From an uncultured delta proteobacterium (GTDB lineage Bacteria > Desulfobacterota > Desulfobulbia > Desulfobulbales > Desulfocapsaceae), in assembly GCA_903901335.1 (NCBI GenBank), contig CAIUQR010000061.1, positions 124,001-188,000 on the forward strand: DNA of 64,000 nt, given 5' to 3'. The stretch's first letter is position 1, and every line of letters starts with the position of its first letter. Made by a program: the position numbers and the translations under genes. The notes under the pieces were generated by a model, which saw nothing but the letters and a program-made list of their open reading frames with translations, did no database searches and had not been told where the DNA came from. Positions 54,328-62,674 of this stretch are shown piece by piece.

Positions 54328-54927
54328 TCAAGAATATGTAGAACAATCAATTACTTTATAATATTTACCGTGCACACAGCTGCGGCAGAGAATCCTGCCT
54401 TCCTCTTGTACCTCGCGACAATCCTGTACCCAGTCGCCGCACTTCTCGCATTGCACGCGACGCAGAGGGCGTCCGGGCATATTTTCAGGGGCCAGATCTA
54501 TCTGCACATGTTCGATCTTGAAGAGTTCCTGTTGCGGCATGATCCGGTAGGCTTCCAGCTGCCGTTCATATTTTCCTTCCAGTGTCGGAAAATAGTTTTT
54601 CGATAGTTCACGCGATTCTTCCCTGGCGGTAACTCTTACGGCCCTGCCTGTTTCAAGATTAACAAAGGTGGCTGCCATGACACCATAGTCCAGCCACCGC
54701 AAGGATCTCTTGCCCAGGCTGCATCCGGTAACAGACTGAATCGCATCGGTTGCGCATCGGTCTATTTCCACAAGGACATAGAGTTTCTTTCTATCTGCTC
54801 CCCTCGGATCACTAATGCCGATCATCTCCAGGGCGATCATGCTCATGCGCACACCGATAACCTGCCCTGCACAGAGATGGCCATGAATCTTGGTCGATTC
54901 TTCAAGCAGATTCTCGAATGATTCCAT
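54328..54927 (-). CDS. FmdE-family protein with C-terminal Cys-pair domain
   Basis: A 199-residue protein. The N-terminal FmdE domain has KIHGHLCAGQVIGVRM and IDRCATDAIQSVTGCSLG; the C-terminal part (about 158-190) has two Cys pairs, CEKCGDWV and CRSCVHGKYY, likely a zinc ribbon. FmdE was named from formylmethanofuran dehydrogenase operons, but most bacterial members have no proven role and may bind metals or cofactors. It is embedded after cobO and 17 bp before hisHF, so a link to cobalamin or metal supply is possible. Confidence 0.85.
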   Translation of the reverse strand: MESFENLLEESTKIHGHLCAGQVIGVRMSMIALEMIGISDPRGADRKKLYVLVEIDRCATDAIQSVTGCSLGKRSLRWLDYGVMAATFVNLETGRAVRVTAREESRELSKNYFPTLEGKYERQLEAYRIMPQQELFKIEHVQIDLAPENMPGRPLRRVQCEKCGDWVQDCREVQEEGRILCRSCVHGKYYKVIDCSTYS

Positions 54928-54950
54928 TACTGTCCTCTCAAGTTTTCCCG

Positions 54951-55472
54951 CTAATACTCAAAACCTTTCTGCGCCTTGATCCCGGAGGCAAAGGGATGTT
55001 TGACCGCTTTCATCTCGGTGACCAAATCAGCAGCCTGGAGAAGACCGGGTGATGCGTATCTGCCGGTAATGACGAGATGCAATGCCTCGGGCTTCCGGGA
55101 AAAAACCCCGAGGATTTCTTCCTCTGATATCATAGCATAACGAATGAGATATGTCAGTTCATCCAGCACAATCATGTCATATGTACTTTCTTTAATCATC
55201 CGGGTTGCAAATGCCCATGCCTCTCTGGCCGCTTGCCGGTCTTTTTCAAGGTCCTCCGACTTCCAGGTGAACCCTTTCCCCATGACATGAAAATCAAGCA
55301 ATCCAGGAAAATTATTGGCTAATTTCGCTTCACCTGACGTCCAGCCCCCTTTGATAAACTGGATAAAACAGACCTTCTTGCCGTGTCCAAGTGCCCTGAA
55401 TGTTAAACCCAGGGCCGCGGTGGTCTTGCCCTTCCCGTCACCTGTAAATACTGAAAGCAGCCCCTTGGTCAT
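54951..55472 (-). CDS. cobO: Cob(I)yrinic acid a,c-diamide adenosyltransferase
   Basis: A 173-residue CobA/BtuR-type adenosyltransferase: TGDGKGKTTAALGLTFRA (P-loop), QFIKGGWTSGE, and DELTYLIRYAMI. It adds the 5'-deoxyadenosyl group to the corrin cobalt from ATP. The start overlaps the cobM stop by 4 bp. Confidence 0.94.
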   Translation of the reverse strand: MTKGLLSVFTGDGKGKTTAALGLTFRALGHGKKVCFIQFIKGGWTSGEAKLANNFPGLLDFHVMGKGFTWKSEDLEKDRQAAREAWAFATRMIKESTYDMIVLDELTYLIRYAMISEEEILGVFSRKPEALHLVITGRYASPGLLQAADLVTEMKAVKHPFASGIKAQKGFEY

Positions 55473-56242
55473 GTAAGAGCCTGCCTTGTTCCGTGCGAGA
55501 AATTTTTGTCATAGAGTTTTGAGACAGCAGCCAGATGCGTATCGGCGAAGACCTCACCGACACAGATTATGGCCGTCTTTTTAATGCCGGCCTCATTGAC
55601 AAGGTGGCCTATATCTTCAAGGGTCCCGCGAACGATCTTTTCGCAGTCCCATGTTGCCTTTTCCACAACCGCCACAGGCGTACCCGGCCGATATCCACCG
55701 GCCAGGAGTTCTGCAACCACCGTATCGATCATGCCGACCGAGAGAAAGATGAGCATGGTAGTCTGGTGGCCGGCAAGAAGTCGCATCCTTTCACGTTCAG
55801 GGACCGGAGTCCTTCCCCCTTGCCGTGTGATAATAACTGTTTGAGCGACCTCGGGAAGGGTCAACTCCGCCAGCAGAGCCGCAGCGGCTCCGGATGCTGC
55901 ACTCACCCCCGGGACGACGGCGTAGGGGATATCCAGTTCATCAAGCCGTTGCATCTGTTCCTTGATCGCCCCGAAAAAGGCAGGATCGCCGGTATGGAGC
56001 CGTACCACCCTTTCGCCTCTCTTCCAGGCCGAAGACATGACATCAATGATCTCATCCAGATTCATTCCGGCAGAGTCATACAGGTCCGCCTTGCAATTGC
56101 TGAGCAATTTGACGTTTACCAGACTACCTGCGTAGACAATGCAATCGGCCTCGTCGAGCAACCGCCTACCCTTGATAGTGATCAGTTCAATATCACCGGG
56201 GCCGGCGCCGACAAAATGGATCTTTCTCTGTTCATGCCTCAT
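55469..56242 (-). CDS. cobM: Cobalt-precorrin-4 C11-methyltransferase
   Basis: A 257-residue SAM-dependent methyltransferase (CobM/CbiF). The N-terminus KIHFVGAGPGDIELIT and the block VRLHTGDPAFFGAI are the family SAM-binding loops; IITRQGGRTPVP is specific to this type. The next gene's product and CbiD act on neighbouring steps, supporting the anaerobic (early cobalt) pathway. It starts within 4 bp of the cobL end. Confidence 0.94.
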   Translation of the reverse strand: MRHEQRKIHFVGAGPGDIELITIKGRRLLDEADCIVYAGSLVNVKLLSNCKADLYDSAGMNLDEIIDVMSSAWKRGERVVRLHTGDPAFFGAIKEQMQRLDELDIPYAVVPGVSAASGAAAALLAELTLPEVAQTVIITRQGGRTPVPERERMRLLAGHQTTMLIFLSVGMIDTVVAELLAGGYRPGTPVAVVEKATWDCEKIVRGTLEDIGHLVNEAGIKKTAIICVGEVFADTHLAAVSKLYDKNFSHGTRQALT

Positions 56243-57495
56243 ACTACACCTTCCTGTAGACTGATCCGGGGTTTATGGCCGGAAATTATGGTGATAGGAT
56301 TCAATTCCGTGAATTGATTTTCCGGGTAATTACATCTGCGGACACTGACAGTGGCAATGGATACCGTCAGTCCCATCCGATGCAGGATCTCCGGCGCAGC
56401 AAGACTGGTCTTCTCGATTACACCGTTTACAACAATAGTACCGCCGGGCTTTAATCTCTCTACACATTTTCGAAGAATATCCTCCAGTCTGTTGCCGCTG
56501 CCACCGACAAATATTCGGTCCGGATCCGGCTGACTGTTCAATATCTCCGGGGCATTGCCATGGATCACCTGTATATTGAATGCGTTGAACGTGTTTCTAT
56601 TGGCCAGGATATTCTCAATCTGTTCGGCCTTTGATTCCACAGCAATGATCCGTAACAGCGGAAACATCCTGGCAGCCTCAAGGCCCACAGATCCGGAACC
56701 GGCCCCGATATCCCAAAAAACGCCGGCGTCAGGGAGACGAAGTGCGTGGAGGGTCGCTGCCCGAACTTCATTCTTCGTGATCAACCCTCGGCTATGGATA
56801 ATCTCTTCCTCCCGCAATCCAAAACGAGGCCGGAGGCTGAGAGTCTCATCGACCTTACGGGTGATGATCATCACACTTAATCGACTGAAATCTTTTTGAG
56901 TAATCTCCTGAAGCCTCGCAGTGGTCAGCTGTTCATTGTCTTCGCCTAAATTTTCCGCGATATGTACAGTGTAGCAGTCTGCCTCTTTCTCTCCGATGCT
57001 CTCCAGAAGCAGGGCGGCAATGACCGCAGGAGAATTTTTTGCATCGGTCAATAAAAACACCTTGGTCAAGGTTCCAATCTGCGAGACTACATGTTCCATT
57101 CCGCGGCCATGGACACTGTGGAAGTGCGCATCGTCCCACGGTATTTTGAAACGGGCAAATGCCATCTGCATCGAAGAGACAGCAGGATAAATCTGCAGGG
57201 TTTCCTCCCCAAATCTCCGGCATAAGGTCCTGCCGATCCCGAAAAAGAGAGGATCCCCGCCGGCAATGACCCCGACATCTGATACAGTCAAGGCCTCTTC
57301 TATCCGCGATAAGGCCTCAGAAACGGGAGAAATCGGCAAGAATTTGGATTCCGGATGAGCAGCTAAGATCGGCCTGAGGAGAGTAATAAACCTTTCCGCT
57401 CCCAGAATGGTTGGGCAACACTTGAGGATGTTAATTTTTTCAGGAGTCAGGCCCGTGCCGTCAACACCTATTAGATGGATTGTATGCTTCATCAT
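56239..57495 (-). CDS. cobL: Bifunctional precorrin-6B methyltransferase/decarboxylase (CbiE-CbiT fusion)
   Basis: A 418-residue fusion. The CbiE part (about 1-210) has IGVDGTGLTPEK and GGDPLFFGIGRTL; the CbiT part (about 215-400) has the Rossmann loop FWDIGAGSGSVGLEAAR and FVGGSGNRLEDIL. It methylates C5 and C15 and removes the acetate carboxyl at C12. Two adjacent ATGs (57495 and 57492) are possible starts. It begins 12 bp after cbiD. Confidence 0.94.
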   Translation of the reverse strand: MMKHTIHLIGVDGTGLTPEKINILKCCPTILGAERFITLLRPILAAHPESKFLPISPVSEALSRIEEALTVSDVGVIAGGDPLFFGIGRTLCRRFGEETLQIYPAVSSMQMAFARFKIPWDDAHFHSVHGRGMEHVVSQIGTLTKVFLLTDAKNSPAVIAALLLESIGEKEADCYTVHIAENLGEDNEQLTTARLQEITQKDFSRLSVMIITRKVDETLSLRPRFGLREEEIIHSRGLITKNEVRAATLHALRLPDAGVFWDIGAGSGSVGLEAARMFPLLRIIAVESKAEQIENILANRNTFNAFNIQVIHGNAPEILNSQPDPDRIFVGGSGNRLEDILRKCVERLKPGGTIVVNGVIEKTSLAAPEILHRMGLTVSIATVSVRRCNYPENQFTELNPITIISGHKPRISLQEGVV

Positions 57496-57507
57496 TCCCG
57501 CCTTTCC

Positions 57508-58593
57508 TTACACAGAGACAACAATCCTGCCCGATGCATCCACCAGATGGACGGTTACCGGCAACGATGCTGTCTTTCTGCAGTAATCCCGTGCCATACT
57601 GCACACCATCCGGATAATATCCATGTTGCCGGAGGCAATCAGACGGGTGTAAATCTCTCGGGCGGTATTGGCACCAGCCAGGCTCCTGATTATTTCTCTG
57701 GAAATCCCTGATAGGCTGATAAACGCTATCGCCTGATCGACCTCCAACGCACCATGTCGAACATGAGTCTGGGGAATCTCCATCGCCGCTTTCAGGATCT
57801 TTGCCCACATGCCGGCAATATGAATCCGGGAAAAGCGATATCTTGCTGCCTCCTCGAGTGAAAACCTCAGATAGTCGCCCATCATCACCAGGGCTTCTTC
57901 GGCAAAGGAGAATTTCTCCTCAACTGCTCGTTCAGATGTCCGACCGGTTGAAAGAACAATTTCTTTGATACCAGCCTTGGTGGCAACGCTCATCGATGTG
58001 CTGATAGTTGCCGTCCAGGCCTCTGCAGATATTGGCCTGACGATTCCTGTCGTCCCCAGGATCGAAAGACCACCGATAATTCCCAGTCGTTTATTCAGGG
58101 TCTTTAAGGCCAGGACTTCCCCTTCAGGTATCGAGATTGTGACAACAAATCGGCTCGTCTGGTCGCAGCCACTTTCATTCAGTGCCTCACCCACTGCCTC
58201 AAGGATCATCTTGCGGGGAACAGGATTAATGGCAGGCTCTCCTACCGGAACGGCAAGTCCCGGCTTGGTAACCACTCCTACACCTTTTCCACCGACAAGG
58301 GAAATTCTCTCCAGGGATTTCATGTCAGGGTTAGAGCTGACGTAAGCCTCAATTGTAGCCCCGTTGGTCACATCCGGATCATCACCTGCATCTTTGACAA
58401 CTGAGGCCAGAGATGTTTTATTTGTGAAATCAATGAATTCACATCTGGATAGCGAGAACCGTACCCTGCTTCTGTCAGGAAAAGGGATTTCAACCTCCAA
58501 GACAAGTCCGCAGCCTAAATAAGCAAGCATTGCCCCTTTCGCTGCAGCAGCGGCACAGGCGCCTGTCGTATAACCCGATCGTAATTTCTTCAT
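57508..58593 (-). CDS. cbiD: Cobalt-precorrin-5B C1-methyltransferase
   Basis: A 361-residue CbiD: RSGYTTGACAAAAAKGAM at the start, DAGDDPDVTNGATIEA, and GIIGGLSILGTTGIVRP. CbiD marks the anaerobic cobalamin route. It is the first gene of the cob-fmdE-hisHF-dct run. Its ATG has no Shine-Dalgarno: the sequence immediately upstream is the T-tract of a strong hairpin (58597-58634). No cobalamin riboswitch was found upstream. Confidence 0.94.
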   Translation of the reverse strand: MKKLRSGYTTGACAAAAAKGAMLAYLGCGLVLEVEIPFPDRSRVRFSLSRCEFIDFTNKTSLASVVKDAGDDPDVTNGATIEAYVSSNPDMKSLERISLVGGKGVGVVTKPGLAVPVGEPAINPVPRKMILEAVGEALNESGCDQTSRFVVTISIPEGEVLALKTLNKRLGIIGGLSILGTTGIVRPISAEAWTATISTSMSVATKAGIKEIVLSTGRTSERAVEEKFSFAEEALVMMGDYLRFSLEEAARYRFSRIHIAGMWAKILKAAMEIPQTHVRHGALEVDQAIAFISLSGISREIIRSLAGANTAREIYTRLIASGNMDIIRMVCSMARDYCRKTASLPVTVHLVDASGRIVVSV

Positions 58594-58596
58594 AAA

Positions 58597-58634
58597 TAAA
58601 AAAAGGTCACTCCCTCTGGGGGAACGACCTTTTC
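58597..58634 (-). terminator. Intrinsic terminator downstream of tRNA-Pro, abutting the cbiD start
   Basis: On the minus strand the stem aaaaggtc / gacctttt (8 bp) plus an inner ccc/ggg-rich part is followed by a run of seven T and tattt, a textbook rho-independent terminator. It should end transcription from tRNA-Pro. The T-run lies 4-10 bp before the cbiD ATG. Confidence 0.85.
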
Positions 58635-58645
58635 GGAATCATCAC

Positions 58646-58674
58646 CATTATTTCAAGACAATCTACTTTGCCAA
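58646..58674 (-). promoter_or_regulatory. Possible promoter for the cbiD run
   Basis: Minus-strand ttggca (58669-58674) and ataatg (58646-58651) with a 17-bp spacer resemble a sigma70 promoter. A start about 7 bp on would put the terminator hairpin at the 5' end of the cbiD transcript. Confidence 0.35.
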
Positions 58675-58698
58675 ATCTTGCTTCCTTGTTGTTGAAAC

Positions 58699-58775
58699 TG
58701 GTCGGGACGAGAGGATTTGAACCTCCGACCCCAGCGTCCCGAACGCTGTGCTCTACCAGACTGAGCCACGTCCCG
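58699..58775 (-). tRNA. tRNA-Pro (anticodon CGG)
   Basis: A complete cloverleaf on the minus strand: acceptor cgggacg / cgtcccg, D stem gctc/gagc, anticodon stem cagcg/cgctg around the loop ttcggga (anticodon CGG, reads CCG), T stem ggagg/cctct around ttcaaat, discriminator A and an encoded CCA (58699-58701). It lies between HU and the cbiD run. Confidence 0.97.
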
Positions 58776-58848
58776 ACTACTATTTACTTATTCAACAAAG
58801 ACCGTATCGACCGTAGCGGTTTGCCTGGAATTCATGAACACTGGTGAA

Positions 58849-59121
58849 CTAATTGATTGCTTCTGATAATTTGCTTCCAGCTTTGAACCGAGCGACTTTC
58901 TTGGATGGAATTTTAATGGTAGCGCCGGTCTGCGGGTTTCTTCCTTGGCGTGCATCGCGTTTCGATACGGAAAATGTACCAAAACCAACAAGCGTGACTT
59001 TATCACCTTTTTTGAGAGTCTCAGCAATCGCCACCAGAGTGCCGTTTAAAGCCTTTTCGGCATCAGCTTTACTTATTTGAGCTGCTTCAGCAATGCATTC
59101 AACCAGTTCCTTCTTATTCAT
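58849..59121 (-). CDS. hup: HU-family histone-like DNA-binding protein
   Basis: A 90-residue HU/IHF-family protein: MNKKELVECIAEAAQISKADAEKAL-type helices, the GFGTFSVSKRDARQGRNPQTG arm with the conserved DNA-intercalating Pro, and KVARFKAGSKL at the end (motifs at about residues 47-85). It bends and packs DNA. A good ribosome-binding site (gggagg) precedes the ATG and a sigma70-type promoter lies about 85 bp upstream. Confidence 0.95.
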   Translation of the reverse strand: MNKKELVECIAEAAQISKADAEKALNGTLVAIAETLKKGDKVTLVGFGTFSVSKRDARQGRNPQTGATIKIPSKKVARFKAGSKLSEAIN

Positions 59122-59202
59122 GAATTCCTCCCTACTCTAACTTTCTTTGCTTAGTAACAGGCCAGGCCTTCGTGCACTGTTCCCTTTCTCCTAGTGTCTG
59201 AT

Positions 59203-59231
59203 GCTTTAACCAAACTACACAGAATTGTCAA
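59203..59231 (-). promoter_or_regulatory. Likely sigma70-type promoter of the HU gene
   Basis: On the minus strand a perfect -35 ttgaca (59226-59231) is followed after 17 bp by taaagc (59203-59208). The -10 is a weak match, but position and spacing suit the HU gene about 80 bp downstream. Confidence 0.5.
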
Positions 59232-59395
59232 AAGAAAAAAAGGAATTTTCCTCTTTTTTCATTTCCGCCTGATTTGGTCACAATCCTTTATAATCAGGCG
59301 ATTACAGCCTCAGAGCAACGTACAGTAATTCAATCGTGATATCAAATCAAGAATTAATATAATTATTTTTGCGTGCCCTCCATTTTGGAACCTGA

Positions 59396-60196
59396 TTATT
59401 CCCGGCCATGGAGGTCGAGAACCACACGGGAAAGACCGATTGATTGGAAATAGTGAAGAATTGATTTTCTGTTTTCCGGCAGTGTAATCCTCTCAAAATC
59501 GTCTGCGTTGACTTCAATGATAGTCCATTTTGCATCTGGACGAACCCGGCAACCATGAAATCCCCTGTTTTGGAGAAAATACTCGGCATTGCCAATACGT
59601 CTTAGGGCTTCGGCAGTAATCGGAACATTTAGAGCAATACGGGTAGCCAGACACGAATTCGAGGGCAGGTCATGATTTTCATGCCCAATACTTCGGGCCA
59701 GGTTCCGAATCTCGGATTTATGAAAACCGGCCGTAACCAAAGGAGTCTGAACTCCTAATTCTTTGATCGCCCGCAGACCGGGACGATGTTCATTCAGGTC
59801 ATCGGTATTGGTGCCGTCAAGGAGACAAAACTCACCTTCTTTTTTCATCTCCGTCTTAAAGATGGAGTATGTTCGTTTTTTACAGTAATAGCAACGGTCT
59901 CCATCATTGTTCACAAACTCATTCCAGAGCAAGGGCTGCAACTCGATCTGCCTCAGTTTGGCAGTACCCGAAAAATACCGCTCGAAGATGTGCAATGCAG
60001 ACTGAATCGAGTGCGCCGGGAGAAGGCAGGAAACACCATACAGGGCGACGACCCTGCCTTTTCCCAGGGCCTCACAGGCGGCATGCAACAGAAATGTTGA
60101 ATCAATACCGCCGGAAAAGGCTACTGCGACACCACTGAACGTACGAAGAATCTTTTGTAAATGATCATATTTTTCCTGGGTTCCAGTGGCAATCAT
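59396..60196 (-). CDS. larE: LarE-like ATP-dependent sacrificial sulfur transferase
   Basis: A 266-residue PP-loop ATPase of the LarE family: SGGIDSTFLLH (PP-loop), CYYCKKRTYSIF, GTNTDDLNEHRPG and NSCLATRI. LarE adenylates a substrate and transfers sulfur from one of its own Cys (lactate racemase cofactor synthesis) or from a cluster when three Cys are present; here Cys in CYYC and NSCLATR give three candidates. No larB or larC is in the window. Its ATG overlaps the stop of a DUF39 homocysteine-synthesis gene by 4 bp, so it more likely supplies sulfur to that enzyme than to lactate racemase. Confidence 0.82.
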   Translation of the reverse strand: MIATGTQEKYDHLQKILRTFSGVAVAFSGGIDSTFLLHAACEALGKGRVVALYGVSCLLPAHSIQSALHIFERYFSGTAKLRQIELQPLLWNEFVNNDGDRCYYCKKRTYSIFKTEMKKEGEFCLLDGTNTDDLNEHRPGLRAIKELGVQTPLVTAGFHKSEIRNLARSIGHENHDLPSNSCLATRIALNVPITAEALRRIGNAEYFLQNRGFHGCRVRPDAKWTIIEVNADDFERITLPENRKSILHYFQSIGLSRVVLDLHGRE

Positions 60197-61359
60197 TTCT
60201 CTCTTTCGGCATCAGGAAGGAGTTGTGCCGGAGGATTTAGAAGGAAGTTCCCCTTTTCAATCCATTCCTTCAGGGTCTCCGCAATTTCACGGGCCTTGAC
60301 GACACTGGAGAGAGGTGCAGTCTGTACCTGTTTTCCGTTGACTTCAATACTGCCGGACTTCAGCTGGGCGTAACTGACCTCTCCATAGGTCCGGGATATA
60401 CCATTGGTATAATCATACCCGTAATCAACGACCTGGGTGAAAATATCCTTATCGGCTACCCCGGTAAAGGCAGCCATTTCAGCATCCAGTATCGGTATTG
60501 GAATCCCCAGGCCGACTGCCATTGAGCTTCCATAACCAAGAATGGACAGCCCCCTGAGCCACTTGGCGGACATCTGCTTCAGATCTCCCTGAACCATGAT
60601 GGTTCCGGCAGGTTTCCGGGGTACCCCGCCTTTGGTTCTCGGTACATTGGGGTTATGCTGGGTTCCATGCCATGTCACATAGCCTATCCCCCCTCCGAGG
60701 AAGATTCTCGTCCCGATGCCGATGGTTCGATAATGAGGATCATTGAGGAGCGGACTGAGCTCGCCTGCACTGCAATAATTGGCATTCTGACACTTGGGTT
60801 TCAACATCCCCATATAGGTATAGACGGTTTTATCCGACAGGTTCACCGCACAGTTATAGTTCTGATAGCCGTTTCGCGGATTACAGAGCAATACATGAGG
60901 CAGATCGTCGAGTGTAACCTCCTTTTTCATCTTCTTTGCTGCATAACAATCGGTCCCGTAGGCCTTTGCCTCCAGGAAGACCTTTTTCCCCAGTAGCAAA
61001 TCCTCGAGAACATGGCCTCCGCCATATTTGAATTCTCCCGGATAGACCTTGTTCAACGGGTCGTCTTCAGCGGGCTCGGTGGCCCCGATAAAGGCATCGA
61101 CGGCAGCAAGTCCAGCGTAGGCCTGAACCTTATTGAACCAGACCCTGGATGCCTTGATGGTTGGGGTCATCTGCCCGAAGTTGATGAAGGCGCCCGATGA
61201 ACACATCGGCGCAAACGTGCCGGTGGTTACTACATCGACTTCGACTGCCGCCTGTTCCGCCCCTTTCGTCGCGACGATTTTCACCATTTCTTCAGCGGTG
61301 ACTACGACGGCTTCACCGGCTTTGATCTTTGCATTAATCTGTTCGTATGTCTTTGCCAT
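60193..61359 (-). CDS. DUF39 protein: L-aspartate semialdehyde sulfurtransferase (homocysteine synthesis)
   Basis: A 388-residue DUF39/COG1900 protein. In Methanosarcina the homologue MA1821 makes homocysteine from aspartate semialdehyde and sulfide using persulfide Cys. Two candidate Cys match in position: Cys53 in APMCSSGAF and Cys138 in GTDCYAA; further conserved Cys are in LLCNPRNG and KPKCQNANYCSAGE. The Gly-rich core (FLGGGIGYVTWHGTQHNP) is typical. The methanogen partner is an NIL/ferredoxin protein; here the partner is LarE-like. Lysine/threonine-pathway aspartokinase is also encoded in the window. This explains methionine synthesis in anaerobes without MetABC-type sulfur routes. Confidence 0.85.
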   Translation of the reverse strand: MAKTYEQINAKIKAGEAVVVTAEEMVKIVATKGAEQAAVEVDVVTTGTFAPMCSSGAFINFGQMTPTIKASRVWFNKVQAYAGLAAVDAFIGATEPAEDDPLNKVYPGEFKYGGGHVLEDLLLGKKVFLEAKAYGTDCYAAKKMKKEVTLDDLPHVLLCNPRNGYQNYNCAVNLSDKTVYTYMGMLKPKCQNANYCSAGELSPLLNDPHYRTIGIGTRIFLGGGIGYVTWHGTQHNPNVPRTKGGVPRKPAGTIMVQGDLKQMSAKWLRGLSILGYGSSMAVGLGIPIPILDAEMAAFTGVADKDIFTQVVDYGYDYTNGISRTYGEVSYAQLKSGSIEVNGKQVQTAPLSSVVKAREIAETLKEWIEKGNFLLNPPAQLLPDAEREK

Positions 61360-61488
61360 TATCTTTTATCCACGAAGACGAGGTTTATGTAAAAGTGACA
61401 CAATCAAGTCCCTCTGTATCTACCATATAATTCGACAGATTACCCCAGGGATCTGAAATTTCCAACTCTTATGCGCACCTTTTCAGGC

Positions 61489-61517
61489 TTGACAGAGTTT
61501 TTTCTTTCACCTACTAT
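61489..61517 (+). promoter_or_regulatory. Sigma70-type promoter of pheA
   Basis: A perfect -35 ttgaca (61489-61494) and -10 tactat (61512-61517) with a 17-bp spacer lie 63 bp before the pheA start codon. The expected start is near 61525. Confidence 0.65.
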
Positions 61518-61527
61518 TTCAGACCTG

Positions 61528-61545
61528 TCGGATAAAGGTATCCGA
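61528..61545. promoter_or_regulatory. Perfect inverted repeat at the pheA transcription start
   Basis: tcggata-aagg-tatccga, 7-bp arms, lies just after the predicted start of transcription. It could be an operator or a leader hairpin controlling pheA. No T-run follows, so it is not a terminator. Confidence 0.45.
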
Positions 61546-61579
61546 ATACCAAATATGAAAAAAATCTACAGGGCAGGGT

Positions 61580-62674
61580 ATGGAACAGAAACAGGCGATC
61601 GTCGCTGTACGTGAGGGCATAGACCGGATTGATGACCAGATAGTCTCGATGTTAAAGGAAAGGATCGGCTTTGCCAAGGAAATAGGCAAGCTGAAAGATG
61701 AAGGAAAACGTGCCAAATGGGACCCCCTTCGTGAACGTCAGATTTATGAACGGCTCTTTAAACTCAACGGGGGTGTCTTTCCGGAGAAGGCTCTGCATTC
61801 AATTTTCCATGAAATCATAACCAGCTGCCGTCTTTCCCAAAAAAAGGCGGAAGTCGCCTATCTCGGCCCCGAGGCCACCTTTTCCCATCTGGCCGGGGTC
61901 AAGTACTTCGGTCATTCCGCCGATTATAAGCCGATGGAATCCATCGATGATATTTTCTCGGATGTAGAGAAGGGGCGAGTTACCTACGGGATCGTCCCGG
62001 TGGAAAATTCCATCGAAGGTTCGGTCTCTTTCACCCTCGACTCCTTCATGAAGTACAAGGTTCAGATCTGCGGCGAGGTCCGGCTTGAGATCAGCCATAA
62101 TCTCGTCTGCAGATCCGGGAATATTGAAGACATCCAGACTGTAGCCTCACATCCGCAGCCCCTGGCCCAATGCCGGGAATGGCTCAGGAAACACCTGCCC
62201 ACCCTCCCTACTCTGCCTGTCTTTTCGACAAGTGCCGCCGCCCAGATGGCAGCCAACAACCCGAATATCGGCGCCATCGCCTCTTCGCTTGCAATCAAGA
62301 CCTACGAACTGCAGGTGGTGGTCAAAGGGATTGAAGATTATCGCGGCAATACCACCCGTTTTCTGGTGATCGGTAAAAAATCGCCGAGCGCCAGCGGCTC
62401 CGACCGGACCTCGCTGCTTCTGGGCCTGATGGACAGGCCGGGTGCACTGAACGAGGCCCTGACGATCCTTTCGGAGGAAAAGATCAACCTGGCCAAGATC
62501 GAATCGCGTCCGATCAAAGGCAAGCAATGGAAGTATCTCTTTTTCATCGATATGATGGGGCATATCGAAAACGAAAAGATCAGCAGAGGCTGCGAGAGGT
62601 TGCGGGGACTCTGCTCCTATTATGAATGGCTGGGGTCCTATCCATCCAGCGATGATTCACCCTCCGATTCGTGA
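61580..62674 (+). CDS. pheA: Chorismate mutase / prephenate dehydratase (P-protein)
   Basis: A 364-residue bifunctional enzyme for phenylalanine synthesis. The chorismate mutase part (about 1-85) has REGIDRIDDQIVSMLKER; prephenate dehydratase (about 90-275) has YLGPEATFSHLA, VPVENSIEGSV and GNTTRFLVIG (the catalytic TRF); the ACT domain (about 282-360) has DRPGALNEAL and IESRPIKG. All expected domains are present. It is cytosolic and likely feedback-inhibited by phenylalanine. Its 3' end overlaps convergent moaA by 18 bp. Confidence 0.97.
   Translation: MEQKQAIVAVREGIDRIDDQIVSMLKERIGFAKEIGKLKDEGKRAKWDPLRERQIYERLFKLNGGVFPEKALHSIFHEIITSCRLSQKKAEVAYLGPEATFSHLAGVKYFGHSADYKPMESIDDIFSDVEKGRVTYGIVPVENSIEGSVSFTLDSFMKYKVQICGEVRLEISHNLVCRSGNIEDIQTVASHPQPLAQCREWLRKHLPTLPTLPVFSTSAAAQMAANNPNIGAIASSLAIKTYELQVVVKGIEDYRGNTTRFLVIGKKSPSASGSDRTSLLLGLMDRPGALNEALTILSEEKINLAKIESRPIKGKQWKYLFFIDMMGHIENEKISRGCERLRGLCSYYEWLGSYPSSDDSPSDS

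Noticed and set aside
58594-58700. Cobalamin riboswitch ahead of cbiD
   Set aside because: The space is only about 100 bp, filled by a terminator, and no B12-box-like sequence is seen.
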